DNA of 64,000 bases from Bacteroidales bacterium (GTDB taxonomy: Bacteria > Bacteroidota > Bacteroidia > Bacteroidales > UBA932). Of this stretch, positions 16,844 to 24,682 are shown one piece after another; the first letter of the stretch is position 1, and the number at the start of each line of letters is the position of its first letter. The DNA lies in NCBI GenBank assembly GCA_017509755.1, contig JAFWOY010000015.1, forward strand, positions 21,138 to 85,137. Reading direction: 5' to 3'. The notes under the pieces are model-generated. The model saw nothing but the letters and a program-made list of their open reading frames with translations. It was not told the origin of the DNA and ran no database searches. Both the position numbers and the translations under genes were made by a program.

Positions 16844-17626
16844 ATGATGAAAAAACTGCTCTTAGGGCTCGCTGCGGTAGCCGCCGTGAGTCTCACGCTG
16901 GGTTGCAAGCCCGCGAAAAAAGTCACCGTCGAACCGTCCTCCACAGTTTCTGAAGCCGGTTACGAGGTGGAACGCTTCATCTCCGACAGCGGGAAGCCCG
17001 TCGATATCACCCTCATCAAACACGGCAGCCTTGCCATCGATTACGACGGAGTCTCCATCCAGATCGACCCGGTCACGAAACATGGCAAGACAACCGACTA
17101 TGCCACCCAGTTCCCCAAAGCCGATTTCATCCTCATCACCCACGAGCACGGCGACCACCTGGATGCCGAGGCGATCGCTGCCCTGACCAAAGAGGGAACC
17201 TGCCTGCTGATGAACCAGCGCAGCCGTGACCAGTACGGCAGCGGAGAGGTTATCGGCAACGGGGAGAAAAAGCAGCTGACCGATGCCATCCTGCTCGAAG
17301 CGGTTCCCGCTTACAACAGCACCGAAGGCCGGGAGAACTTCCACCCGAAAGGCAACGGCAACGGCTATGTGCTGACCATCGACGGCCTGCGTATATACAT
17401 CGCCGGCGACACGGAGGACATTCCCGAAATGGCGCAGCTGAAAGACATCGACGTGGCCTTCCTGCCCGTGAACCAGCCCTTCACGATGACCGTCGAGCAA
17501 TGCGTGTCTGCCGCCAAGACCATCCAGCCGAAAGTGCTCATCCCCTATCATTTCAGCAACACAGACTTAAGTGCCCTTCCGGAACTGCTTCCGGGTATCG
17601 ACGTGCGGCTCCGCCAAATGCAATAA
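16844..17626 (+). CDS. Metallo-beta-lactamase-fold hydrolase, lipoprotein (UlaG-like)
   Basis: Predicted lipid-anchored metal-dependent hydrolase of 260 residues. The lipobox SLTLGC places the lipidated cysteine at C21. The metal-binding motif HEHGDH is at 100-105, with further ligand histidines expected in the C-terminal half (PYHFSNTD). The short opening strand pattern ITLIKHGSLAIDYDG is typical of the UlaG-like branch, whose substrates are mostly unknown. Four bases separate it from the nitroreductase gene, so the two are likely co-transcribed, and both precede the chelatase operon on the same strand. A role in that module is inferred from position only. Confidence 0.87.
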   Translation: MMKKLLLGLAAVAAVSLTLGCKPAKKVTVEPSSTVSEAGYEVERFISDSGKPVDITLIKHGSLAIDYDGVSIQIDPVTKHGKTTDYATQFPKADFILITHEHGDHLDAEAIAALTKEGTCLLMNQRSRDQYGSGEVIGNGEKKQLTDAILLEAVPAYNSTEGRENFHPKGNGNGYVLTIDGLRIYIAGDTEDIPEMAQLKDIDVAFLPVNQPFTMTVEQCVSAAKTIQPKVLIPYHFSNTDLSALPELLPGIDVRLRQMQ

Positions 17627-17630
17627 AGCC

Positions 17631-18311
17631 ATGACCATCCAGGAAGCCATCGTGGCCCGGCACTCCGTCCGCAAGTACACGGACCAGGCCATTGAGCCGG
17701 AGAAAATCGCAGCCCTGCAAGGCTGCATCGACGCCTGCAACGAAGAAGGCAGGCTGCACATCCAACTGGTGACCCAGGAGCCCAAAGCTTTCGCTGCCGG
17801 ACTCTGGAAATACGGTTCTTTTTCTGGGGTGAAGAACTATCTGGTGATGGCCGCGACCAAGGACAAAGGAGCGGAAGAACGAATCGGTTACTATGGCGAG
17901 AAAATCGTGCTTCTCGCCCAGACCCTCGGTCTCAACAGCTGCTGGGTCGGTCTTACCTACAAGATAATCCCGGGTACATTCACCCTGGCTGAGGGAGAGA
18001 CTGTCCATTGCGTCGTTGCCTTGGGCTACGGCCAGAACCAAGGAGTCCAGCACGCACTCAAGCCCATGGAGAAATTCTACGAAACCCCTGCAGGCCAACC
18101 CGCACCACAGTGGTTCCTCGACGGCATGATGGCAGCCCTGCTCGCCCCGACCGCCATCAACCAGCAGAAATTCAAATTCATCCTCCACGAAGACGGCGGC
18201 GTCGAAGCCCAAACCCTCTTCTCGATGGCCGGTTACACAACCATCGACCTGGGCATCGTCAAATACCACTTCGAAACCGCCGCCGGCACCGCGAATTTCC
18301 ACTGGAAATGA
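17631..18311 (+). CDS. Nitroreductase-family flavoprotein
   Basis: FMN-dependent oxidoreductase of 226 residues from ATG 17631 (MTIQEAIVARHSVRKYTD). It has the family's N-terminal arginine-rich FMN motif RHSVRKY and a GYYGEKIVLLAQTLGLNSCWVG core, with similarity to the TM1586-type duplicated nitroreductase-like proteins. The substrate is unknown: reduction of quinones, nitro compounds or flavins are all possible. It ends 20 bp before the cbiK start, and a separate -7 box for cbiK lies in that gap, so the link to the chelatase operon may be functional rather than strictly transcriptional. A flavin reductant next to tetrapyrrole chelatases is suggestive but unproven. Confidence 0.88.
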   Translation: MTIQEAIVARHSVRKYTDQAIEPEKIAALQGCIDACNEEGRLHIQLVTQEPKAFAAGLWKYGSFSGVKNYLVMAATKDKGAEERIGYYGEKIVLLAQTLGLNSCWVGLTYKIIPGTFTLAEGETVHCVVALGYGQNQGVQHALKPMEKFYETPAGQPAPQWFLDGMMAALLAPTAINQQKFKFILHEDGGVEAQTLFSMAGYTTIDLGIVKYHFETAAGTANFHWK

Positions 18312-18319
18312 ATAATCAT

Positions 18320-18327
18320 TACCTTTG
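18320..18327 (+). promoter_or_regulatory. -7 box upstream of cbiK-hmuSTUV
   Basis: TACCTTTG fits TAnnTTTG and ends 4 bp before the cbiK ATG (18332). Transcription would begin at or next to the start codon, giving a leaderless or nearly leaderless message. No TTG is evident at the -33 position. Confidence 0.5.
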
Positions 18328-18331
18328 TGCC

Positions 18332-19273
18332 ATGATAAGACATTTCCTACTTTTTTTGGCACTTTGCGTGCTTGCCCTTCCCCTGGCCTACGGCCAAGAA
18401 CATGATAATTTTGCCTGGAACGATCTGTTGGCAACGCTCCAGCCAGGCGACAAGGCAGCCCTGCTGCTGGTCCACTTCGGAACGACCTACGATGAGACCC
18501 GCGCCAAAACCATCGATGCCATCAACGCCAAAGCCGCGGAGGCCTTTCCGCAACTGGATGTGCGGGAAGCCTGGACCTCCCGCATCGTCATCCGCAAGTT
18601 GAAAGGACGCGGCATTGAGAAACAGACGCCGCTGGAAGCCCTACTCCGGCTGCGCGCCGAAGGCTACACGCACGTCGTGGTTCAGAGCACCACGCTGCTG
18701 GACGGCGCCGAGATGGAGTCACTGCGACGCGACGTGGCCAGCGTCGAGCCCTTCTTCAAAGAAATCCGGGTAGGTACTCCCCTGCTCTATTCGGTTGAAG
18801 ATTGCGCCAAAGTAGCCGATCTGCTGGCGGCCCGTCACGCAGCTGCGGCTGATCCCAAGAAGAAAGCCCATGTCGTCCTGGTAGGCCACGGCACCTATAC
18901 ACCCGCCACTGCCACTTACAGCCAGATGGACCATCTGCTCAAAGCCGCCGGCCATCCCCTTTTCCATGTCACGACGTTGGAAGGATACCCGACCTTCGAG
19001 ACCGTCAAAGCCAGTCTCAAGGCAGCCGGTGCACGCAAAGTGACCCTCGTCCCCTTCCTTTTCGTGGCAGGCGACCATGCTACGAACGATATAGCCACCG
19101 ACTGGAAAGAAGCACTCGAAGCCGAAGGCCTGCAAGTGGATTGCCGGCTGGAAGGGCTGGGTGAGATTCCGGAGATCCAGGACCTCTATCTCGACCACAT
19201 CCGTTTCAGCCTGCACCACGCACCCGTGGACATCATGAAGAAGAAACAGGATTATGCTGCGGGGAAAGAATAG
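18332..19273 (+). CDS. cbiK: Periplasmic CbiK-type cobalt/iron chelatase
   Basis: Class II tetrapyrrole chelatase of 313 residues, related to anaerobic sirohydrochlorin cobaltochelatase. A signal peptide (residues 1-21, ending LAYG-Q) exports it, as in the periplasmic Desulfovibrio CbiK rather than the cytosolic Salmonella one. The metal-site triad is present as H186 (VGHGTYTP), E217 (TTLEGYP) and H249 (AGDHATND), with nearly the same spacing as in characterised CbiK proteins. No other cobalamin genes are nearby. Its 3' end overlaps hmuS by 20 bp, so the two chelatase-like proteins are made together. I infer a role in handling a tetrapyrrole or its metal in the periplasm. B12 biosynthesis is the alternative. 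Confidence 0.93.
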   Translation: MIRHFLLFLALCVLALPLAYGQEHDNFAWNDLLATLQPGDKAALLLVHFGTTYDETRAKTIDAINAKAAEAFPQLDVREAWTSRIVIRKLKGRGIEKQTPLEALLRLRAEGYTHVVVQSTTLLDGAEMESLRRDVASVEPFFKEIRVGTPLLYSVEDCAKVADLLAARHAAAADPKKKAHVVLVGHGTYTPATATYSQMDHLLKAAGHPLFHVTTLEGYPTFETVKASLKAAGARKVTLVPFLFVAGDHATNDIATDWKEALEAEGLQVDCRLEGLGEIPEIQDLYLDHIRFSLHHAPVDIMKKKQDYAAGKE

Positions 19274-22200
19274 TTCCCTCCTGCGCCGCATCTTTCTGAA
19301 ATGCGCTGCCATCATCCTGCTGGTTGCAGCGTTTTGGCTGGTCTTTCTGCGTCCGACCCGCATCCTGGTAGTCAATGCCACACTCGCCCAACAAGCTGAC
19401 GTCGCCCTTAACAACGATTGCCGCCGGATCCGGTTGCGGTTTGAAGACGCCGACCAGGTGGCCGGTGAAAACGGCACGCTGCGCCGGACCGACGCCGTGG
19501 TCATTTTCAGCCGCGGCCTCTATCTCGACGACGCGCAGGTGGCCCGGCTTGAAAAAGCAGGTGACAGAGGGCTGACCATTTTCACCAATACCCTGAACAA
19601 CCAGCATGTCGATGTCCAGTGCAATTTGACAGAGGAACAGCGCCAGACACTGCTGGAATACTTCCGTAACCCGAGCCGGCACAATTACCGCAACGGACTG
19701 CGTTACCTGCGCCACATCGCCACCCCGCTCCGGGTCGGAGACCGGACCTGCGAGCCGCCCGTTCCTCTGCTCACCGATATGTATTACCACCGGGAATACG
19801 GCCAGTATTTCCCGGACCATGAAGCCCTGACGGCCTACCTGCGCGAAAAAGGACTTTACCACGAAGACGGGCCCGCCGTCCTGTTTATCTCCGGGCTGAA
19901 TTTCCCCATGGAAGGGAATCGCGCCCATGTGGATACCCTGATCAGCCGGCTGACCGATGCCGGATTCAATGTATATCCCCTCACAGCCGCAGGCGAAAAA
20001 CGCCAGCAGATGATCCGCGCCCTGCATCCTGCGGCCGTCATTTATCTGCCGATGGGAAGGCTGGGAGATGACGATTTCATCCACTGGCTGCACACCGAGA
20101 ACATTCCGCTTTTCAATCCCTTCCCGCTCATCCAGCCGCACAGCGAATGGATTGATCCGCTGCAGCCGGTCAGCAGCGGCACTCTCACCGCCCGCGTGGT
20201 GGTCCCCGAAATCGACGGCGGAATCGGCAACTTTTGCATCGCTACCCAGAACGAAAGCCCGGACGGATTCTATCTCTATACACCGGAAAAAGAGCGCATC
20301 GATGCGTTCCTGGCGTTTTTCACCCGCACCATGGCACTGCGGGCCATGCCCAACCGCGACAAGCGCGTGGCCATCGGCTATTTCAAGTCTCCCGGCAAGG
20401 ATGCGTTGCTGGCCAGTGGAATGGAGGTAATCCCTTCGCTGTACCGTTTTCTGTTGCGGCTGCGCAGGGAAGGGTACAATGTCAGCGGCCTGCCCGACAG
20501 CGAAGCCGCATTCGGGCGCCTGATCCATCAGGAAGGCAGTGTGATGGGATCTTATGCCCCGGGCGCGCAAGCTGAGTTTCTCCGGCATGCGCATCCTGTG
20601 TGGCTCAGCCGGGACCGTTATGAGCAGTGGGCCCGGGAGACTTTAGTGCCCGAGAAATACCAGGAAGTCGTCGAGCGCTACGGCCATGCGCCGGGCCATC
20701 TGCTGGTACGAGGCGACAGCCTGGCCGTGGCCTGCCTGCAGTTCGGCAACATATTGCTATTTCCGCAGCCTCGGCCCGCTTTGGGCGACGACGAATTCCG
20801 CCTCGTCCACGGGGCGGGTGTAGCACCGCCGCACAGTTACCTGGCACCGTATCTCTACCTGAAAAAAGGCTTCCGGGCCGACGTGCTGATCCATTTCGGT
20901 ACGCATGGAAACCTGGAGTTCACACCTGGAAAGAATGTGGGACAGTCGCAGGCGGACTGGTCAGACGTACTGATCGGCAACCTGCCGCATTTCTATTACT
21001 ATACGACCGGCAATGTGGGCGAGGGCATCATCGCCAAACGTCGCACGCACGCCACGCTGATCACTTATCTCACACCCCCTTACGTGGAAAGTGGCATGCG
21101 GCAGCGCTACAGCTCCCTGCTGGACGCCATCCACCGGGCGCTGGCGGCCGGCGGTGCGGACGTTTCGCTCGGCCTGCGCATCAAACGCCAGGCCGTACAA
21201 CTCGGCCTGCACCGCGACCTGGAACTCGATTCGACGCTGACTGTGCCCTTCACAACCGAAGAACTCGAGCAACTCGACAACTTTGCCGAGGAAATCGCCG
21301 ACGAGAAGGTCACCGGCGCCTATTATACGCTGGGACAGCCGTACAGTGAACGCGACCTGGTCACCACGACCCTCGCCATCTGCGCCGACCCGCTCGCCTA
21401 TGAAATGGCGCGGCAAGACCGGGATGCCGGACGCATCACGACCGTCCAATTGCAGGATCTTTCCTACCTGCAACACAACTACTTACCTGCGGCTCGCCGA
21501 CAGATCACCGCACTGCTGCAACATCCCCCGAAAGACACGGCGGCCCTCGCACCGGCGCTGCGGCGGGCCCTCGCCTGCCGAAACGGCCTGGAAGCCGCTT
21601 CCCGCAATGAACTCGACGCCATGGTCCGTGCCTTGAATGGCGGAACCGTGTTCCCGGCGCCGGGCGGCGATCCGGTCCTCAACCCGAATGTCCTGCCGAC
21701 AGGGCGCAATATGTACAGCATCAATGCCGAAGCCACCCCGAATTCCCAAGCGTGGGAAGACGGGAAACGGTTGGCCGAAGAGACGCTGCAACAGTATCTG
21801 GCGCAGCATGGAAACTATCCGCACAAAGTCAGCTATACTTTCTGGGCCGGCGAATTCATCGCCACGGAAGGGGCGACGCTCGCCCAGGCTTTCTGGATGC
21901 TGGGCGTAGAGCCGCTGCGCGACCGCCAGGGGCGCGTCGTGGACCTGCGGCTGGTGCCGGGCGAAGAACTGGGCAGGCCGCGCATCAACGTATTGGTTCA
22001 GGTATCCGGACAGTTGCGCGATATAGCCGGTTCGCGGCTGCGGCTGCTTACCGATGCTGTCAAACTGGCCGCTGAGGCACCTGAGGCGGGCGGATGGCCC
22101 AACTACGTGGCTTCCGGCACTCAAGCGCAGGAGAAGACCCTGCTGGAAAAGGGACTCTCACCCGCCCGGGCCCGCGAGTTGTCCACGATGCGGGTGTTCG

Positions 22201-23195
22201 GCCCGCTCAACAGCGGTTACAGCACGGGTATGCTCGGTTTTATCGAAAGCAGCGGCAGCTGGGATGACGAGAAAGAGATTGCCGACGGCTTCCTCAACAA
22301 CATGGGCGCGGCTTACGGTGACGATGCCAACTGGGCCACCTTCGAGCCGGGCCTGCTGTCCGCAGCATTGCAGGAAACGGATGTCGTAATCCAGCCTCGC
22401 CAAAGCAACACATGGGGACCGATGTCCCTCGACCATGTCTATGAATTTACCGGGGGGCTCTCCCTCGCCGTCCGGCAGGTGACCGGAAAGGAGCCAACGG
22501 CATTCTTCGCGGACTACCGCAACCGGTACAACCGCCGCCTGCAGGGCGCCCGCGAAGCCGTCGCCGTAGAAACCCGCGCCACCATCCTCAACCCCGTTTT
22601 TATCCAGGAGCGGATGAAAGGCGGCGAAGGTTCGGCCCAGATGTTCGGCGAACTCTTCCGCAATGTGTTCGGCTGGAACGCCACGCGTCCCTCCGTCCTT
22701 GACCCGCAGCTGTTCGACGAGCTCTACGATACCTATATCCTTGACCAGCATGGTCTTGGTATCCACGAATACTTGAATCGCGTGAATCCGGCCGCTTTCC
22801 AGGCCATGACCGCGGTGATGCTCGAAAGTGCCCGCAAGGGTTATTGGAAAGCCTCACCGGAGCAACTGCAGACCACGGCTGCCCTGCACGCGGCCACTAC
22901 CGAAGCGCACGGGGCCGCCTGCACGGAATTCGTCTGCGGCAATGCCAAACTGGAACGTTTCATCGCTGGCCAACTTCCGGAATCTTCGCGCCGGTCCTAT
23001 GATGCGGCCATGAAGGCTGTACGCAATGTCGCCGCTTCCGATGCCTCGGAGGTCGTATTGAAATCCGACCGGCTGTCGGATCCTTCGCAAAAGCCCGAGT
23101 TGCTGCAACATGCCGTGTGGGTTGGCGCCGTCCTTGCCATCCTCTTGTTTATCCTTCTGCTGTACGTACTCCGGCGTAAAAACCACACCGTCTGA
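19254..23195 (+). CDS. hmuS: HmuS-like membrane-anchored CobN-family chelatase/dechelatase
   Basis: A 1313-residue CobN/Mg-chelatase-H-family protein with one N-terminal transmembrane helix (about 16-32) and one C-terminal helix (about 1287-1306), so the large body is extracytoplasmic. The conserved CobN motif HFGTHGNLEFTPGK is at 547-560. There are no CobS/CobT or ChlI/ChlD ATPase genes here. In Bacteroidetes hmu loci the equivalent protein, HmuS, has been linked to removal of iron from heme. I infer that role from architecture and from the order hmuS-T-U-V. Overlaps: 20 bp with cbiK and 1 bp (TGATG) with hmuT. Cobalt insertion is less likely without the ATPase partners. Confidence 0.88.
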   Translation: MLRGKNSSLLRRIFLKCAAIILLVAAFWLVFLRPTRILVVNATLAQQADVALNNDCRRIRLRFEDADQVAGENGTLRRTDAVVIFSRGLYLDDAQVARLEKAGDRGLTIFTNTLNNQHVDVQCNLTEEQRQTLLEYFRNPSRHNYRNGLRYLRHIATPLRVGDRTCEPPVPLLTDMYYHREYGQYFPDHEALTAYLREKGLYHEDGPAVLFISGLNFPMEGNRAHVDTLISRLTDAGFNVYPLTAAGEKRQQMIRALHPAAVIYLPMGRLGDDDFIHWLHTENIPLFNPFPLIQPHSEWIDPLQPVSSGTLTARVVVPEIDGGIGNFCIATQNESPDGFYLYTPEKERIDAFLAFFTRTMALRAMPNRDKRVAIGYFKSPGKDALLASGMEVIPSLYRFLLRLRREGYNVSGLPDSEAAFGRLIHQEGSVMGSYAPGAQAEFLRHAHPVWLSRDRYEQWARETLVPEKYQEVVERYGHAPGHLLVRGDSLAVACLQFGNILLFPQPRPALGDDEFRLVHGAGVAPPHSYLAPYLYLKKGFRADVLIHFGTHGNLEFTPGKNVGQSQADWSDVLIGNLPHFYYYTTGNVGEGIIAKRRTHATLITYLTPPYVESGMRQRYSSLLDAIHRALAAGGADVSLGLRIKRQAVQLGLHRDLELDSTLTVPFTTEELEQLDNFAEEIADEKVTGAYYTLGQPYSERDLVTTTLAICADPLAYEMARQDRDAGRITTVQLQDLSYLQHNYLPAARRQITALLQHPPKDTAALAPALRRALACRNGLEAASRNELDAMVRALNGGTVFPAPGGDPVLNPNVLPTGRNMYSINAEATPNSQAWEDGKRLAEETLQQYLAQHGNYPHKVSYTFWAGEFIATEGATLAQAFWMLGVEPLRDRQGRVVDLRLVPGEELGRPRINVLVQVSGQLRDIAGSRLRLLTDAVKLAAEAPEAGGWPNYVASGTQAQEKTLLEKGLSPARARELSTMRVFGPLNSGYSTGMLGFIESSGSWDDEKEIADGFLNNMGAAYGDDANWATFEPGLLSAALQETDVVIQPRQSNTWGPMSLDHVYEFTGGLSLAVRQVTGKEPTAFFADYRNRYNRRLQGAREAVAVETRATILNPVFIQERMKGGEGSAQMFGELFRNVFGWNATRPSVLDPQLFDELYDTYILDQHGLGIHEYLNRVNPAAFQAMTAVMLESARKGYWKASPEQLQTTAALHAATTEAHGAACTEFVCGNAKLERFIAGQLPESSRRSYDAAMKAVRNVAASDASEVVLKSDRLSDPSQKPELLQHAVWVGAVLAILLFILLLYVLRRKNHTV

Positions 23196-23728
23196 TGACC
23201 TTTCTGCTTGCCCTGATTGTCCTGCTGTCGCTTTTGAGCTTCCTGCTCAAGAACAGTTTCTATCCGCATAGCTGGGCAGGCGTTGCGGCTTTTTGCCTGG
23301 CTCTTGCAGTCTGGCTCGCGATTCCGTGGTTGACCCGGCTTCCGGCAGCGACCGTCGCTTCTTGGACAACCTCGCCCGACCGCATGCTCGACGGCGCTGT
23401 CTGTATCGTCCTGGAAGTTGCCTTGATGGCGGCATTCTGCTTCAGCCGTCCGGCGGGCCGCCTGCGCCTGCTGACGTTTTACCCGGGTCTGCTCGCTTTT
23501 CCTGCCATTTGCTGGGCCTGGCTGCAACTGCTCATTTCCCGGCCCGGCATCCATTTCGGGCGCTTTGCCTGGATTGCCGCGCTGGTCACGATGCTGGTCG
23601 CTTTCGGAGGCAGCCGCCTGATCCGTCGTCTGGTACCTGAAGAGCAGGCGCGATTGGAAGGCCTTTTTCTCATCAATCTGTTCCTGCTCCTGCTGAGCGT
23701 AGCGGCTACAGGAGCTATTACCTTCTGA
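23195..23728 (+). CDS. hmuT: HmuT-like small integral membrane protein
   Basis: A 177-residue, very hydrophobic protein with about five predicted transmembrane segments (first at residues 2-18, last at about 155-175) and few charged residues. No catalytic motif is visible. I name it from position: it sits between the CobN-like and ExbB-like genes, exactly as hmuT does in hmuSTUV. The start ATG overlaps the hmuS stop (TGATG at 23193-23197), and 13 bp separate it from hmuU. It probably forms part of a membrane complex with the HmuS anchor and the HmuU channel. Confidence 0.7.
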   Translation: MTFLLALIVLLSLLSFLLKNSFYPHSWAGVAAFCLALAVWLAIPWLTRLPAATVASWTTSPDRMLDGAVCIVLEVALMAAFCFSRPAGRLRLLTFYPGLLAFPAICWAWLQLLISRPGIHFGRFAWIAALVTMLVAFGGSRLIRRLVPEEQARLEGLFLINLFLLLLSVAATGAITF

Positions 23729-23741
23729 AAATCTTTTGCTT

Positions 23742-24344
23742 ATGGAAACTATATCAAATGCTTTGTTCTGGATTTCGAACGGTCTGCTGGTGCCGGTAGT
23801 CGTGCTGCTGCTCCTGTTTCTTGTGCGGGCCCTGATCCTGGTCGGCGGTTTCTTCGGAGAATACTACCGGCGGCACGCACTGCAGAAAAAGGTAACCACC
23901 CTGCTGGAGGGAGAGGCTTCCGCCCGAGAAGCGGGATTGGCGGAATTGTCCGCCCGGCCGGAAGCGGACAAGATTCCGTTGCTGCGAGCGGTCCGCCAGC
24001 TGCTTGCGCATCGTTCGGATTCGGCCTGGTGCGAACGCCTGCTGTCCAATTACGAAGTGGATGCCCAACGGGAACTCGCCAGTGCCCGGACGTTGGCAAA
24101 GCTGGGCCCGATGCTGGGTTTGATGGGCACGCTCATCCCGATGGGGCCGGCCCTGGTCGGTCTGGCTGCTGGCGATCTGGCCTCGATGGCCTACAATATG
24201 CAGGTCGCTTTCGCCACCACGGTGGTCGGCATGCTGATTGCCGCCATCGGCGTCGTCATCCTGCAGGTCCGCCAGCGCTGGTATGCGCGAGAACTCAATG
24301 ATTTGGAATATATTGCCCAATTTGTCCGCGATGAAAAGGCATAG
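23742..24344 (+). CDS. hmuU: HmuU-like MotA/TolQ/ExbB proton-channel protein
   Basis: A 200-residue inner-membrane protein with the MotA/TolQ/ExbB fold: an N-terminal transmembrane helix (about 10-35), a cytoplasmic helical domain, then two helices with the signature LGPMLGLMGTLIPMGPALVG at about 122-141 and a second helix near 155-180. Proteins of this family use proton flow to drive a partner. Here the partner would be the HmuV-like protein (in place of ExbD) and, through it, HmuS or an outer-membrane step. I chose ATG 23742 (METISN) over an upstream TTG. It overlaps hmuV by 14 bp. Confidence 0.88.
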   Translation: METISNALFWISNGLLVPVVVLLLLFLVRALILVGGFFGEYYRRHALQKKVTTLLEGEASAREAGLAELSARPEADKIPLLRAVRQLLAHRSDSAWCERLLSNYEVDAQRELASARTLAKLGPMLGLMGTLIPMGPALVGLAAGDLASMAYNMQVAFATTVVGMLIAAIGVVILQVRQRWYARELNDLEYIAQFVRDEKA

Positions 24345-24663
24345 GAATCCGCTGCTGCACGACGAGGCCGACATCGACCCGATGTCCACCGTCGCCAATC
24401 TCTTCGACGTGGCGATGGTTTTCGCCGTGGCCTTGATGGTGGCGCTGGTGGCCCGCTTCAATATGTCGGAGATTTTCACGAAAGAAGACTTTACCATGGT
24501 CAAGAATCCCGGCCAGGCCGACATGGAGATCATCACGCGGGAAGCGGGGCAGATCAAGCGCTACACGCCCAGCGAATCGCAGGAAACGACCGGCCAGCGC
24601 GGCCGCCGCGTCGGCACGGCCTACGAACTGGAAAACGGTGAAATCATCTATATTCCAGAGTAA
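24331..24663 (+). CDS. hmuV: HmuV-like DUF2149 protein
   Basis: A 110-residue protein with one transmembrane segment (about 23-42, NLFDVAMVFAVALMVALVA) and a soluble C-terminal part ending GTAYELENGEIIYIPE, characteristic of DUF2149. The topology (short N-terminus, one helix, periplasmic tail) parallels ExbD/TolR, so it is the likely partner of the HmuU channel. The ATG at 24331 overlaps the hmuU end. Last gene of the cbiK-hmuSTUV unit. Confidence 0.83.
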   Translation: MKRHRNPLLHDEADIDPMSTVANLFDVAMVFAVALMVALVARFNMSEIFTKEDFTMVKNPGQADMEIITREAGQIKRYTPSESQETTGQRGRRVGTAYELENGEIIYIPE

Positions 24664-24667
24664 TCAC

Positions 24668-24675
24668 TATCTTTG
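24668..24675 (+). promoter_or_regulatory. -7 box of rsmE
   Basis: TATCTTTG ends 7 bp before the rsmE ATG at 24683. The predicted transcription start falls on or next to the start codon, so the mRNA would be nearly leaderless. Confidence 0.6.
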
Positions 24676-24682
24676 TAATCCC

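Noticed and set aside
18332..23195. Cobalamin biosynthesis cluster
   Set aside because: CbiK and a CobN-like protein are present, but no other cob/cbi genes and no CobS/CobT. Export signal, membrane anchors and the T-U-V genes point to an envelope module.
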